DNA from: Rhynchopus sp. YZ270_cl-10
Taxonomy: Eukaryota > Euglenozoa > Diplonemea > Diplonemida > Diplonemidae
Assembly: GCA_964035575.1 (NCBI GenBank)
Contig: OZ037853.1
Span: forward strand, 1,334,501 to 1,398,500
Length of the DNA stretch: 64,000 bases
Direction of reading: 5' to 3'
Shown: positions 1 to 8,792 of the stretch, in pieces
Position numbering within the stretch: the first letter of the stretch is position 1
How the letters are laid out: each line of letters opens with the position of its first letter
Program-made: the position numbers and the translations under genes
The notes under the pieces: model-generated
What the model was told of the DNA's origin: nothing
The model's database searches: none
The model's input: the letters and a program-made list of their open reading frames with translations, nothing else

Positions 1-1
1 C

Positions 2-3000
2 GTGGAGTACGGCAGCACCATGGCGCCTGAAGGTGGTGTGGTGGGGGACGACCTGGTGCGTCTGTTCTACTACCACACTGCGTGCGGGTTCATCGCAGAC
101 GCAGACGCTGCAGTGAAGACGATCCTCCTCGTGCTGACGTCCAAGAGCACGAATGACGTCGTGGAAGCCATCCACCTGCTCTCGACAATGATACGCTTCA
201 AGGTCACCGCCGCAGTGGACTCCGTCATGAAGATCTGTGTGCAGGTGTTCAACAGAGAGCAGGCTGTGGGTGAAGCCGTGGTATGTACAAGCAAGAGTGT
301 ATCTTAGTTTCACTTTTTTCGGTCGCACAAAACTTCAAAATTGGGCAATCTTCTCAGGGATTCCACACACGACAGTGAAGTAAATGATTTGACTATTGTG
401 CTTTCACTTCTGGTTTCACCGTTGGCTTACAACAGTGAAACCAGAAGTGAAACACAACAATCAAATCCTTTACTTGAACGTCGTGAAATGACATACAAAA
501 TACCCCACACACATATTTCTGGATAATTACTTAAGCACTGTCCCCACAATGCTTTTCAACACACCACACTCAGGTACGTGCCTTCCTTGACATCGTCTCC
601 GGCTCAGAGGTCACCATCGCCGCCAAGAGCGAGACACACCGTGCACGCCTTGTTGCCCACCAGGTCATCCGGTCGCTGCACAACGCTACAGAAGGCGGCA
701 TCTCGAGCATCAAGAAGATCCTTAGCCTGGTAGGTGTGGAGTTCTGCGAGCAGATCGCCGACGTCACCTTCGAGATCGCCGAGGCTTATGAGGGCGGCGG
801 GAGTGCTGAGGCGCGGGCTGAGAGCCGCGGCGCCATGCTGCTGTTCGCGCTCCTTTCCGAAAGCTGCCCTGAGGTTGTCCAACAACGCCTCACCGACATC
901 TCCGCCCTTGGGGTACAACGTGTTGGCCTCACCCTCGGCGATCAAAACTTCGCACAACACACCTGCACCGCCCTCACCTCGGCACGCCTCTGCTCCACCT
1001 TCACCGCCCTCCCCCCAAACCACGAGGTCTTCTACGATATATGCCTCCTCATCCTCTCCCAGAACGCGTCCTTCACAGAATGGGTGCCGCTCGCACGAAG
1101 CGCGCTCAAGGCTGTATACACCCTCTGCGAAGCGCCGGAGAGGGTTGTAACGGAGTTAACAAAAAAGCTTTCCACTCGATACGTTACCTTAAGGAATATG
1201 ATGGAAACTGAAGAGGCGGACGTAGAGTGCACCTCTGAGGGCAACGTAGCCCTTCAAAACGATGAAGAAAAAACCAACGTCGAAGAAGAGAAGAAGAAGG
1301 GAGACACACCAACGAACCTTAGACGGCTCATCCGTGAGGCGCAGTACAGTCTTGGACGGCTTCTGTTCATTCTCGGAGAAACCGCGCTACGCCAGCTTGC
1401 CTTTGTTGAGGCTGAGTACAAAGCAACTATGGTGCACATCCATGCTACCACCACCGCCACAACTCCTAGCCCAAAACGGTCGAAAAAGAAGAAAGAAAAG
1501 GAAGACGAAAACATAGGCATCGAAGCAGAGCTTGGATTAGACTCGAAAGGAGCGTTGGAAACCAACGCGGAGCACACTCTGAGAGAGGGGCAGGGTCGCA
1601 TCCTCTCGGACACAGCGGTGTGGGGGAGGTGCATCAACCTGGTCCTCAGGTCTGCGTTGCGGCAGGATGCGATCACCGTCAATGTGTGGGTGAAGAGCAC
1701 CGCCACGCTTGCGCTCGCGATGTACATGATGGTGACGGAGGAGTTCGCAGCGGCGCATGCGCAGCATCTGTTCTCGCTGCTTCAGGCCGCGAGGGAGGGC
1801 TCTATTCGCGCCAATCTCATCATCTCTGTTGGAGACCTATTGACGCGTTGGCCCAACACAATGGAGCCGTGGACTCCTCACTTCTTTGCGACCCTGCGAG
1901 ACCCTGATGTTCAGGTACGTTCCACTGCCTTCCTGGTTTCTTCGCATCTGATCCTGAACGATATGCTGAAGGCGAGAGGGTTTGCGCACATCTTGCTTGC
2001 AGGGTTGATCGACCCGCATGAGGCTGTGCAGGAGCGTGCCTCCGTCTTCTTGCATGAGTTTGCAACGCGGGACCGTATCTTCACAGGGCTGCCTGATATT
2101 CTGTCTGCCTTTGCCCGGGAGGAAGGGTTGACTGTCGAGTCGCTGAGGACGATCCTGAAGCAGATGCTGCCGTACATTGATAAGGAGAAGCAGCTGGAGG
2201 CGTTGGTGGGGCGGCTGTGCTTGAAGTTCACGCAGACGACTGCAGAGGAGAAGGAAGTGAAGCAGGGGGATGAAAAGGAGAAGGACAAGGAGAAGGAGGC
2301 CAACGCAGAGGGTGAGCAGAACGAGGCGGGCGTGGCTGAGGTGAAGGTGGAGGTGAAGGAGAAGGAGAAGGAAGGTGCAGCAGGTGGTCACTCGCCCCTG
2401 GCAATGAGGCAGGCGAGATTTATCGTATGTGAATAGCAATAACAATTGTTACAAATGTAACAGTGTTATAATATGTGAACAGATGATAGAGTAGACGAAT
2501 ACAACTGAACGGATGGGGGGTAAATGCAGGCATTACACACAATTTGATTTTCAACAATAAACCCCCCTTTTCACCACCACCACAACAGGCCGAATGTCTT
2601 GCCCTCCTAGAGCTCAAACAAAACTCTGAGCGTCCAGTCAAGAAGCTCACCTGCGAGGCCAGCTTTAAATGCTACCTACCTTACCTAGGGGACCAATCGG
2701 TATGGGAAAAAACACGAATAGTGAACAGTAGCTCATATTCAGAGATGTTCACGCTCTCTCGCGAGGTTGGAACCGTCCCCCCAACAAAGGCACTAACTAT
2801 TGTTTCCAAGAAAAAAAACACAAACAAACACAGATTGTCGCCCTTTTCAAGGATATTGCCGACAAAGTTCGCAAAGTTGTTCCTGGCGTGAAGGAGCGCG
2901 CTGAGGTGAAAGCTTTGGCGGATGAGTGGGAGGTGCGCCTGGATACAGCTTTTGAGAAGAACGCGCAGATGGCACATGCAGAGAAGAACGTCGAGACACG

Positions 3001-3869
3001 CTCTGCGGCACACCACGCACTTCAAGCAAGCAAGCAAACCAAACGCGCGCAGGCACGCAAGCGCAAGACACGCAACGACCCCGACTCCTCCTCCTCCTCA
3101 CCCACACCAGACAAAAAGCGTGCCAAGAAGACCCCTGCCTCTCGCAAGCGCCGTGCCAGCAGCATGGCAGCATCCGACAGCGAAAGCACGGTACCCACAG
3201 CGACGCCTGCAAAACGAAGGAAGCCTGCCGCCAAGTCTGGCAGGAAGAAGGCCTCACCCAAAGACTCAAGCTCCGAAGAGGACACATCTGAGGAGGAGTC
3301 GAGCGAGACGCCAAAAAGGACAGCGAAAAAGAAGGCGTCAAAGAAGACGGCAAAGAAGGCCCCACAGAAGCGAGGGCGGGCTAAGGCTGCAGTGTCGGAG
3401 TCGTCCTCAGACAGCGGGAGTGAGGAGGAGGACAGCGACAGCGACGAGAGCGACGAGGACGAGAGCGAGGAGGATTCCAGTGAAAGCACACCCGCAGCCC
3501 GCAGGGGTGCGAAGAAAGGCGCCAAGAAGGCAGCGCGCAAACCTCAGCCGAAGGCAAAGCGAGGGAGGCGTGTAGTGGCCGCGGTATGGAAGGGAACCCT
3601 ATTTTTTTATGTGTCAAAAAAGCTGGTGGATAAATCTTTCGATTGAAAAATAATATCTTATTGATGTGTCAGTTTCTCTCGTTTCTTGTTCAAAAGAAAC
3701 GGGATGGGGGGAACGTAAAGGTTGGTGTTCGGTTCCACCGGAATGTTGTGAGAATTGAGACACGTCTTTTTGTGGACGTACTTTGTGCTTTATTTTGTAA
3801 ACTTTGTAAAAATAACACAACACAAAACAGGGGTCCGACAGCAGCGATAACAGTAGTGTGGAGCTCTGA
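2..3869 (+). CDS. NCAPD2: Condensin complex subunit 1 (CAP-D2 type), 3' part, five exons
   Basis: HEAT-repeat subunit of condensin, which compacts mitotic chromosomes in the nucleus. I read exons at 2-280, 574-2424, 2589-2699, 2834-3583 and 3831-3869; every junction keeps the frame in phase 0. Donors are GTATGT (introns 1 and 2) or GTATGG (introns 3 and 4). The 5' end lies outside the window; about 1009 codons are present. The Cnd1 signature is in exon 2 (about 1800-2220): IRANLIISVGDLLTRWPN, then EPWTPHFFATLRDPDVQVR and LILNDM, all typical of CAP-D2. Exons 3 and 4 carry the usual C-terminal helical end (ALLELKQNSERP; IVALFKDIADKVRK). A long disordered tail follows, rich in Lys/Arg blocks and Ser/Asp/Glu blocks, ending in GSDSSDNSSVEL. 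CAP-D2 tails are commonly charged and phosphorylated. An acidic/lysine insert near 1200-1330 is lineage-specific. Family assignment is firm; the exact ends of introns 3 and 4 are inferred from frame and splice motifs. Confidence 0.9.
378..475. repeat. Foldback (palindromic) element inside intron 1 of CAP-D2
   Basis: Two inverted arms of about 42 bases (378-419 and 434-475) flank a 14-base loop. The arms share the core TTTCACTTCTGGTTTCAC and its complement. The element makes up a third of the 293-bp intron. It resembles the other foldbacks in the window in size and design, though its sequence is different. Confidence 0.8.
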
Positions 3870-3929
3870 CCATGTGCCTATTTGCCTCTACACATAGCTA
3901 CCAGGTAATCCTACTCAGACTAAAGTGTT

Positions 3930-4016
3930 TAAATATGTTGGAACGTAATCACATATGTTGGAACTGCGCAAAAAAACGCTCCTTCGTTCCAACATTATTA
4001 CGGTCCAACATATTTA
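3930..4016. repeat. Foldback element with nested arms
   Basis: Outer arms of 20 bases (3930-3949 and 3997-4016) pair with one mismatch around TATGTTGGAACGTAAT. Inside, ATGTTGGAAC (about 3954) pairs with GTTCCAACAT (ending about 3995). The design, with a repeated inner word, matches the foldback at 55238-55341, where the word is ATGTTCGACCGTAA. Confidence 0.75.
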
Positions 4017-4869
4017 CATTTACGGTATTGAAGCGATCTGCAGGTTTTATGTGAGTCATCATAACTATGGCTTTAGTATAAACAGAAGGAGTAGGGGAAA
4101 AGGCTCAAAACAAAATGCGTTGTTCGGTTGGTATAGCAATGGTGCTCCTTCAATCCCTCCTGGGCCTGCAACAAAAAAAGAAGTGAAGAAAGAAGGAAAA
4201 TAGTGGGAGCACGTTCTCTATAAAGTGCGAGCAATCTTTTCAAAAAAACGATAGTAGAGTTCATCCTCGGGTGTCTACACTAATACAACCAAGTTTTCAA
4301 AAAAAGATCGGGTCTTTTGTTTGTGCGCTCAAAGCCGGGAAAACAAAAAGGTGAAAAAATGTGTTAAACTGAAGTACGGTTGTTGTGGTTAATTGAGTAC
4401 TCAAAGAAAACAAGCAAGCTTCTGTTTTTTTTCAATCCGTTTTGTTTGCCCTGCAGCGCTGCCTCCAATCTTTTTAGAATTGACAACAAGTTGTTTTATC
4501 AAAAAAAACGAAGCTGTCTGTATAGTACATGGGCTTTCAGCCTGTATTTTTTGAAGATTGATTTTGTACCCAGTGATGCGATACAGTTGTATTTTTTAAC
4601 TTTCATATTTTTCCCCCTAACTCGCACAAAAAATTCTAAAAACGGTGTAAAAAAAAAAGAAGAAGTAAAGAATATGATGGAAGAAGATTGTACCTGAGAT
4701 AGATCAGGCGAGGGGTTTTTTTTGGGAAGACTCCCGTTTTCTTAGTACGCATCTGTGTTTCATGTAGCAAGCAAAATAATGCAGTTGGACATGAAACTTG
4801 CCGACCAAAAAATATTGGCGGATTTTTGGGGTTTTTCTTGTAATTGGCGACTTTTTTGTTGCGTATGAC

Positions 4870-5005
4870 GTGGGTAGCGTACCAACTAAACTAAAGACGA
4901 AAGGGGTTTTTATTATTTTTCGTCAATATTATATGTCCAACTGACATTATTTTGCGTTACTGTAATAAAAACTCCCGTCTTTTGTTTAGTTGACACGCTA
5001 CCCAC
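4870..5005. repeat. Palindromic element, GGTAGCGTACC family
   Basis: Arms of about 42 bases (4870-4912 and 4964-5005) read GTGGGTAGCGTACC... and its near-complement ...CGCTACCCAC. Flanking sequence is also inverted: a 4772-4790 word with GCAGTTGGACAT pairs with one at 4932-4955. Single-arm relatives occur at 18172-18220, 25500-25550 and 46722-46770, each followed by GACGAA-like and GGGGTTTT words. This is therefore a dispersed family with one head-to-head copy. Confidence 0.8.
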
Positions 5006-5347
5006 TTCAACGGCTTGCAAAGTATATGGTGTGTCTCTATTGCCGTAGATGTGATGTATATAAAACAAAGTTAGAACAGTGCAGATATGCGTAGACTGGG
5101 GGGGAAGAGCTTTCTCATTGACTTAGATGAAAAAACTAGAGATCATCCGCCAACGGATCTCGATAACAATAAAAAGTGTGCTTTTTTTTTTCTCCCGTTG
5201 GACGCAGCCCGCTGGATAAACCCTGCCTTTCGATTGAAAATAATATCTTTAATAGCCGTAAAATTATTTCCTCAAGCCAAAATCCTTCTAGGAGCGGAGT
5301 TTTAAGAATGCCATAATTGACGTCTGGAAATAATTGCAGTGGAGGTA

Positions 5348-5442
5348 TTTTAGCCGGGTTTCCCACACAAAAAATAATTACCGTGTAATTATAGGAAATA
5401 ATTACACGGTAATTATTTTTTGTGTGGGAAACCCGGCTAAAA
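5348..5442. repeat. Near-perfect 44-bp inverted repeat (foldback)
   Basis: Arms 5348-5391 and about 5399-5442 are essentially perfect complements (TTTTAGCCGGGTTTCCCACA at the outer end, TAATTACACGGTAATTA at the inner) with a loop of about 7 bases. Such perfect arms imply a recent origin or ongoing homogenisation. Confidence 0.85.
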
Positions 5443-5489
5443 AAAAAATCGCGATTTTTTTTCTTTTTTTCTTTTGTGAACACCCCGGG

Positions 5490-5925
5490 TTTGATACCTG
5501 TACCGCAGGCATTCCTCTGAGTCTAACGATTGATAATCAGAGCTCGGTTTGTTGTCAAAGACATCTTCCACCATGCATTGAGGAGGGTAAGACAGTGGTC
5601 GCAGTTTGTACTTGATAGCATTACAACATTTAACTTCTCCACGGGGGTCTTGGGCCGTTCACTCGGTTATACCTTGACCAGCGGAAGAGGCCTTTTTGGT
5701 CTCTAGAATATCCGGTATTCCCGAACGGAGGCACACTTTGTGTGTTACTACGACCTGGCAACTTCCAGCAGTAGGTTAAGTAATGCTTTCTTGTAAATTG
5801 TTGGATCATTTATCTCCTCAGTGCATGAATGCCCCACGTGACTGGACACTTTTGTGTTTGTCAAGTGGACTGTCTGGTCACTTCTCAGTGACTGGCGGGT
5901 TGGCTGTGGTTGCCCTGTCACGACT
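5490..5925 (+). repeat. Dispersed repeat, copy 1, joined to an 8-bp array
   Basis: About 430 bp closely matches 22660-23170 in the same orientation (shared words GGCATTCCTC, CATCTTCCACCATGCATTG, GGGGGTCTTGGGCCGTTCA, ACTTTGTGTGTTACTACGAC). Its last 80 bases recur inverted at 21625-21700. This copy ends in CCTGTCACGACTT and runs straight into the CCTGTGTA array; the second copy ends in the same word and runs into TTGTCACGA-type repeats. Confidence 0.8.
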
Positions 5926-5926
5926 T

Positions 5927-6107
5927 ACCTGTGTACCTGTGTACCTGTGTACCTGTGTACCTGTGTACCTGTGTACCTGTGTACCTGTGTACCTGTGTAC
6001 CTGTGTACCTGTGTACCTGTGTACCTGTGTACCTGTGTACCTGTGTACCTGTGTACCTGTGTACCTGTGTACCTGTGTACCTGTGTACCTGTGTACCTGT
6101 GTACCTG
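5927..6107. repeat. Tandem array of 8-bp unit ACCTGTGT (about 22.6 copies)
   Basis: Uninterrupted, perfect copies over 181 bp. The array then decays into CCTGGGTGACTGGGTACG-like sequence. Because 8 is not a multiple of 3, all forward frames give the same cycling peptide (VYLCTCVP), so the open frames here are not genes. Confidence 0.95.
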
Positions 6108-6246
6108 GGTGACTGGGTACGTACCTGGGTAAATGTGACCAGGTGACCTGGTCAGACCTCTGACCAGCGCACCGTGACAGCACAGGCTGCCGAAAACGGA
6201 TTTTGGCTTTCGGAAATAATTTTACGGCAATTAAATATCAAATTCC

Positions 6247-6383
6247 ATGCAATTATTTCACAGAAAATTGCACTCGGAGGTGTATTTTTCACTCGTTTTG
6301 TTAATTGCACTCGCTGCGCTCGTGCAATTAACCACTCGTGAAAAAAACACCTCCTCGTAGCAATTATGGTGAAATAATTGCAT
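6247..6383. repeat. Complex foldback element
   Basis: Outer arms ATGCAATTATTTCA (6247) and TGAAATAATTGCAT (ending 6383) are perfect complements. Inside are a GGAGGTG/CACCTCC pair and a central hairpin TTAATTGCAC...GTGCAATTAA around CTCGCTGCGCTCG (about 6301-6331). Confidence 0.8.
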
Positions 6384-7189
6384 AGTAATTAAATACTAAA
6401 TCTGAGCGTTGATTTTCTCTTTTGCCTAGTTTCTTCTTAGAATGTGTTATGAAACAAAACTTGTGTCTGTCACCTAAAAGAGGGGATATTTTGTATTGAA
6501 CACCTCCTGTCTTTGTCTCGTTGAACCAAGAGCGATTAAAAAAGGGGGCTATTTTCGAGGATTTAGAACATCTGTAGTACCCTAGTAGTATTTGAAAAAC
6601 AAACCAAAATGCTCGAGAGACTCGTTACTCGTTGCTTGTTGCTCCAAAGGCTGAAAACGGGGAGAGGAAAAATTAAGGTTGTTTTGTTGTTCGTTTCCAC
6701 CAAAATGAAATACGTTCGGGAAGAAGTGTTTATGAGCGGCTTTCAGCTCCTTATATTCTTCGCATATTACTTTGTGACTGGAAACAGTGTCACGCCGTTC
6801 CACTCACCCAACCGTGCTCCGCAACACCACCCAACATGTGTGTCAGCTCCTCATATTCCTAGTTGACTCTCCACACATAACTCACATACCCGTTAGAGGT
6901 CTCAAAACCGCTCATTTTTTTTTGTGTATTTTTTATGACAAACTACTTCTTGACAGTCCACCGCACTGCCACCATATGACCCCATACCCACCTACCTATT
7001 TCTGGGACAACGATTAGAATACAAAAAAAGGAAAAAAGAGTGTGGCTCATCCTCGGGTGGGCTACTAATACAACCAAGTTTTCAAAAAAGAAAGCAAAAT
7101 AAAGTACAAAAGCTCTAGGTTTTTCATCCTTCATATACTTTCAATTCTGTGAACTGACAGTAGATGAATCTAATCCTTGTCCTCTGCTA

Positions 7190-7535
7190 CTTTTGCACCC
7201 TTCCCCACCTCGCGCAGACGCTGGAACTTCCGTACCCTTTGCACTGGCTGAGTCACTGTCAGTATCAGGCGCAGGCTCGCACTCTGAAAACTTCGCACTC
7301 CATTGAAAATGCTCTCCAAGAACTCGACCTGATGCAACTTGTTCACCGGGAAGAGTTCTGTCTGCGCGTCCATCTGATGCTCATTGGCAACATCAGCATG
7401 AGTTTGTGAGGCTTCTCTGGAAGTCCGCCTACACTGACAAGTCTTCTGTGGTCCTTCTGATCGCGGCTATCAGGGAGTAGCTGTACGTTAAAGCGGACGA
7501 CTTCGCCAAACCCTCCAATGTTTTTGCACCCAAAA
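7190..7535 (+). pseudogene. GC-rich coding-like islet, unrecognised and probably decayed
   Basis: The base composition rises sharply to that of genes. One frame reads HEFVRLLWKSAYTDKSSVVL and on through LIAAIRE before a stop, then LYVKADDFAKPSN; upstream coding-like peptide lies in other frames. I do not recognise the family. It may be a degraded exon or a fragment carried with neighbouring repeats. There is no start, splice pair or full-length frame that I can support. Confidence 0.35.
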
Positions 7536-7589
7536 TATGATTTTCTGCTTTCAGAGAACGGAGAAAATGGAGTTCCGCAGTGCTCTAAC

Positions 7590-7690
7590 TCTTTGTTGTG
7601 TGCCCACCCACCCCCACGCTCTCATTCTCCTTCACACCTTCTGTTGTTGGCTGCAGGGTACTTTGTGCTTTCATCCGCTGCCAGGGCTGG
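7590..7690 (+). repeat. Dispersed repeat (CCCACCCACCCCCACGCTCT family)
   Basis: Near-identical segments occur at 15886-16020, 28146-28200 (left part only) and 62463-62593. Shorter relatives of the right half, with TTGTTGGC(T/C)GCAGGGTAC and GGCTGGCATCGTAC words, lie at 56341-56425 and 56814-56900. Three of the copies lie close to NTF2-like or NLR-like genes, so some may have moved by segmental duplication. Confidence 0.8.
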
Positions 7691-7737
7691 GAGGACCTGG
7701 CAACTTCTCACGACCCTCAGAAGTGGGTTTCCACAAT

Positions 7738-8684
7738 CAGGGTCCTAGCTCAGTAGAACGGAAAAGGTGACCCACCTTTTCCGTTGTTTTTTTTTTTTTT
7801 TTTGGGATTTTTTTTTTTTGGGATTTTTTTTGGGATTTTTTTTCACGGTGCAAAAAACCGGTTGGCCAAGGAGGTCCTCAGTGTCGTCAGCCAGTCCCCT
7901 TTGCTGTTAAAAACAGCGACTTGGCGTGGTCAATTTTTCCGAGCGAACAGGGATTACGCTCCACGTGTGGAACGTATGGAAATCCATACGTGAATTGTTT
8001 TTGAAAAGGTGGAATCCATACGTGTCCATACGTGTCCATACGTAGGTAATTTGGGTTTTGGATTGGGGCTGGGGTGGGGTAGGTGAGGAGTGGGGCTCCG
8101 CCCCCAACTCTCACCTACCCCCTACAGAATTCTATTTGTAGGAGACAATTTTCTATTTTACCGGAAAAGGAGCATGCAGCATGGCGAAAGAAAAAAGTAG
8201 CGTACCGTGCGCCTGCGGCGCTAGATTGCAATACACCCTTCCCATGACATAATAGGCAATTTTAAGCGCAATTTTTAGAAATGTTGCGTACCGTGGCTTC
8301 GCCAGAAACTTTCGTTTTAGCAAAATATGGAAGTAAAGTTTACGGAACTGGACCATAGTTACCAACGAAAGTGCCATTTTATGTCAAGATTTTTTAAAAA
8401 TGTTGCGTACCGTGGCTTCGCCAGGAACATTTGGATGCCATGACTGATGATTTCTCCAGTTCTTCGAACTTTCACAACCCTTCTCAACCAACTTTGCCAG
8501 GGAGAGCGCGCGCGAAGCGCGCGCGGTTTTTAATTGTTTTTGCTTAGAATTGTACGTGTTGAAAATCCATACGTACTTTTTTTCTTTCCGGGGGAGCTGC
8601 GTAATCCCTGCGCGCGAAGCGCAGAAAAATTTTTTTGAGCCACCTTTTCCGTTTCTTTTCTTTTTCTTCTGAGCTAGAACCCTA
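7738..8684. mobile_element. hAT-like non-autonomous element 1
   Basis: Left end CAGGGTCCTAGCTCAG (7738) is matched by the inverted right end CTGAGCTAGAACCCTA. Inside each end is AACGGAAAAGGTG or its complement. The flanks share CCACAAT on both sides (7 of an expected 8 bases of target duplication). CAGGG-type ends with 8-bp duplications are characteristic of hAT elements. No transposase frame is present. The interior holds GCGTACCGTG words next to tiny hairpins (8203-8223, 8283-8305, 8401-8423, 8507-8525, 8607-8624). The element ends about 110 bp before gene A's start. Confidence 0.65.
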
Positions 8685-8721
8685 CCACAATAGATTCGTT
8701 TTCTTTTTCTTCTCCTCCTTC

Positions 8722-8792
8722 CCACAACACACAAACAGGGACAACACACCAACCTCTGTGAACAAACACAACACACATTTTCCTTCAGGAAG
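8722..8792 (+). promoter_or_regulatory. Conserved CA-rich 5' leader of gene A
   Basis: The words CACAACACA, AAACAGGGACAACACAC and CCTCTGTGAACAAACAC directly precede the ATG. The same block precedes genes B, C and D. In A and C it ends in a splice-acceptor-like pyrimidine-CAG (CCTTCAG, CTTTCAG) a few bases before ATG; in B and D it does not. It is probably 5' UTR or core promoter. Confidence 0.6.

Larger units (their letters stand above)
3870..8792. other. Repeat-rich spacer between CAP-D2 and gene A
   Basis: No supported gene. From left to right it holds a foldback (3930-4016), a copy of a short dispersed repeat with TCATCCTCGGGTG (4257-4305), two further foldbacks, a repeat leading into an 8-bp tandem array, a complex foldback (6247-6383), a second TCATCCTCGGGTG copy (7047-7090), a hairpin repeat with GAACTGAAAGTAT-like arms (7133-7180), a coding-like islet (7190-7535) and an hAT-like element (7738-8684). 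The rest is AT-rich with homopolymer runs. The last 70 bases are the leader of gene A. Confidence 0.7.

Noticed and set aside
3643-3897. 84-codon frame overlapping the last CAP-D2 intron
   Set aside because: It spans intron and the terminal exon in a different frame and shows no coding character.
5927-6107. Telomeric repeat
   Set aside because: The ACCTGTGT unit is not a known telomere motif, the array is internal and short, and genes lie on both sides.
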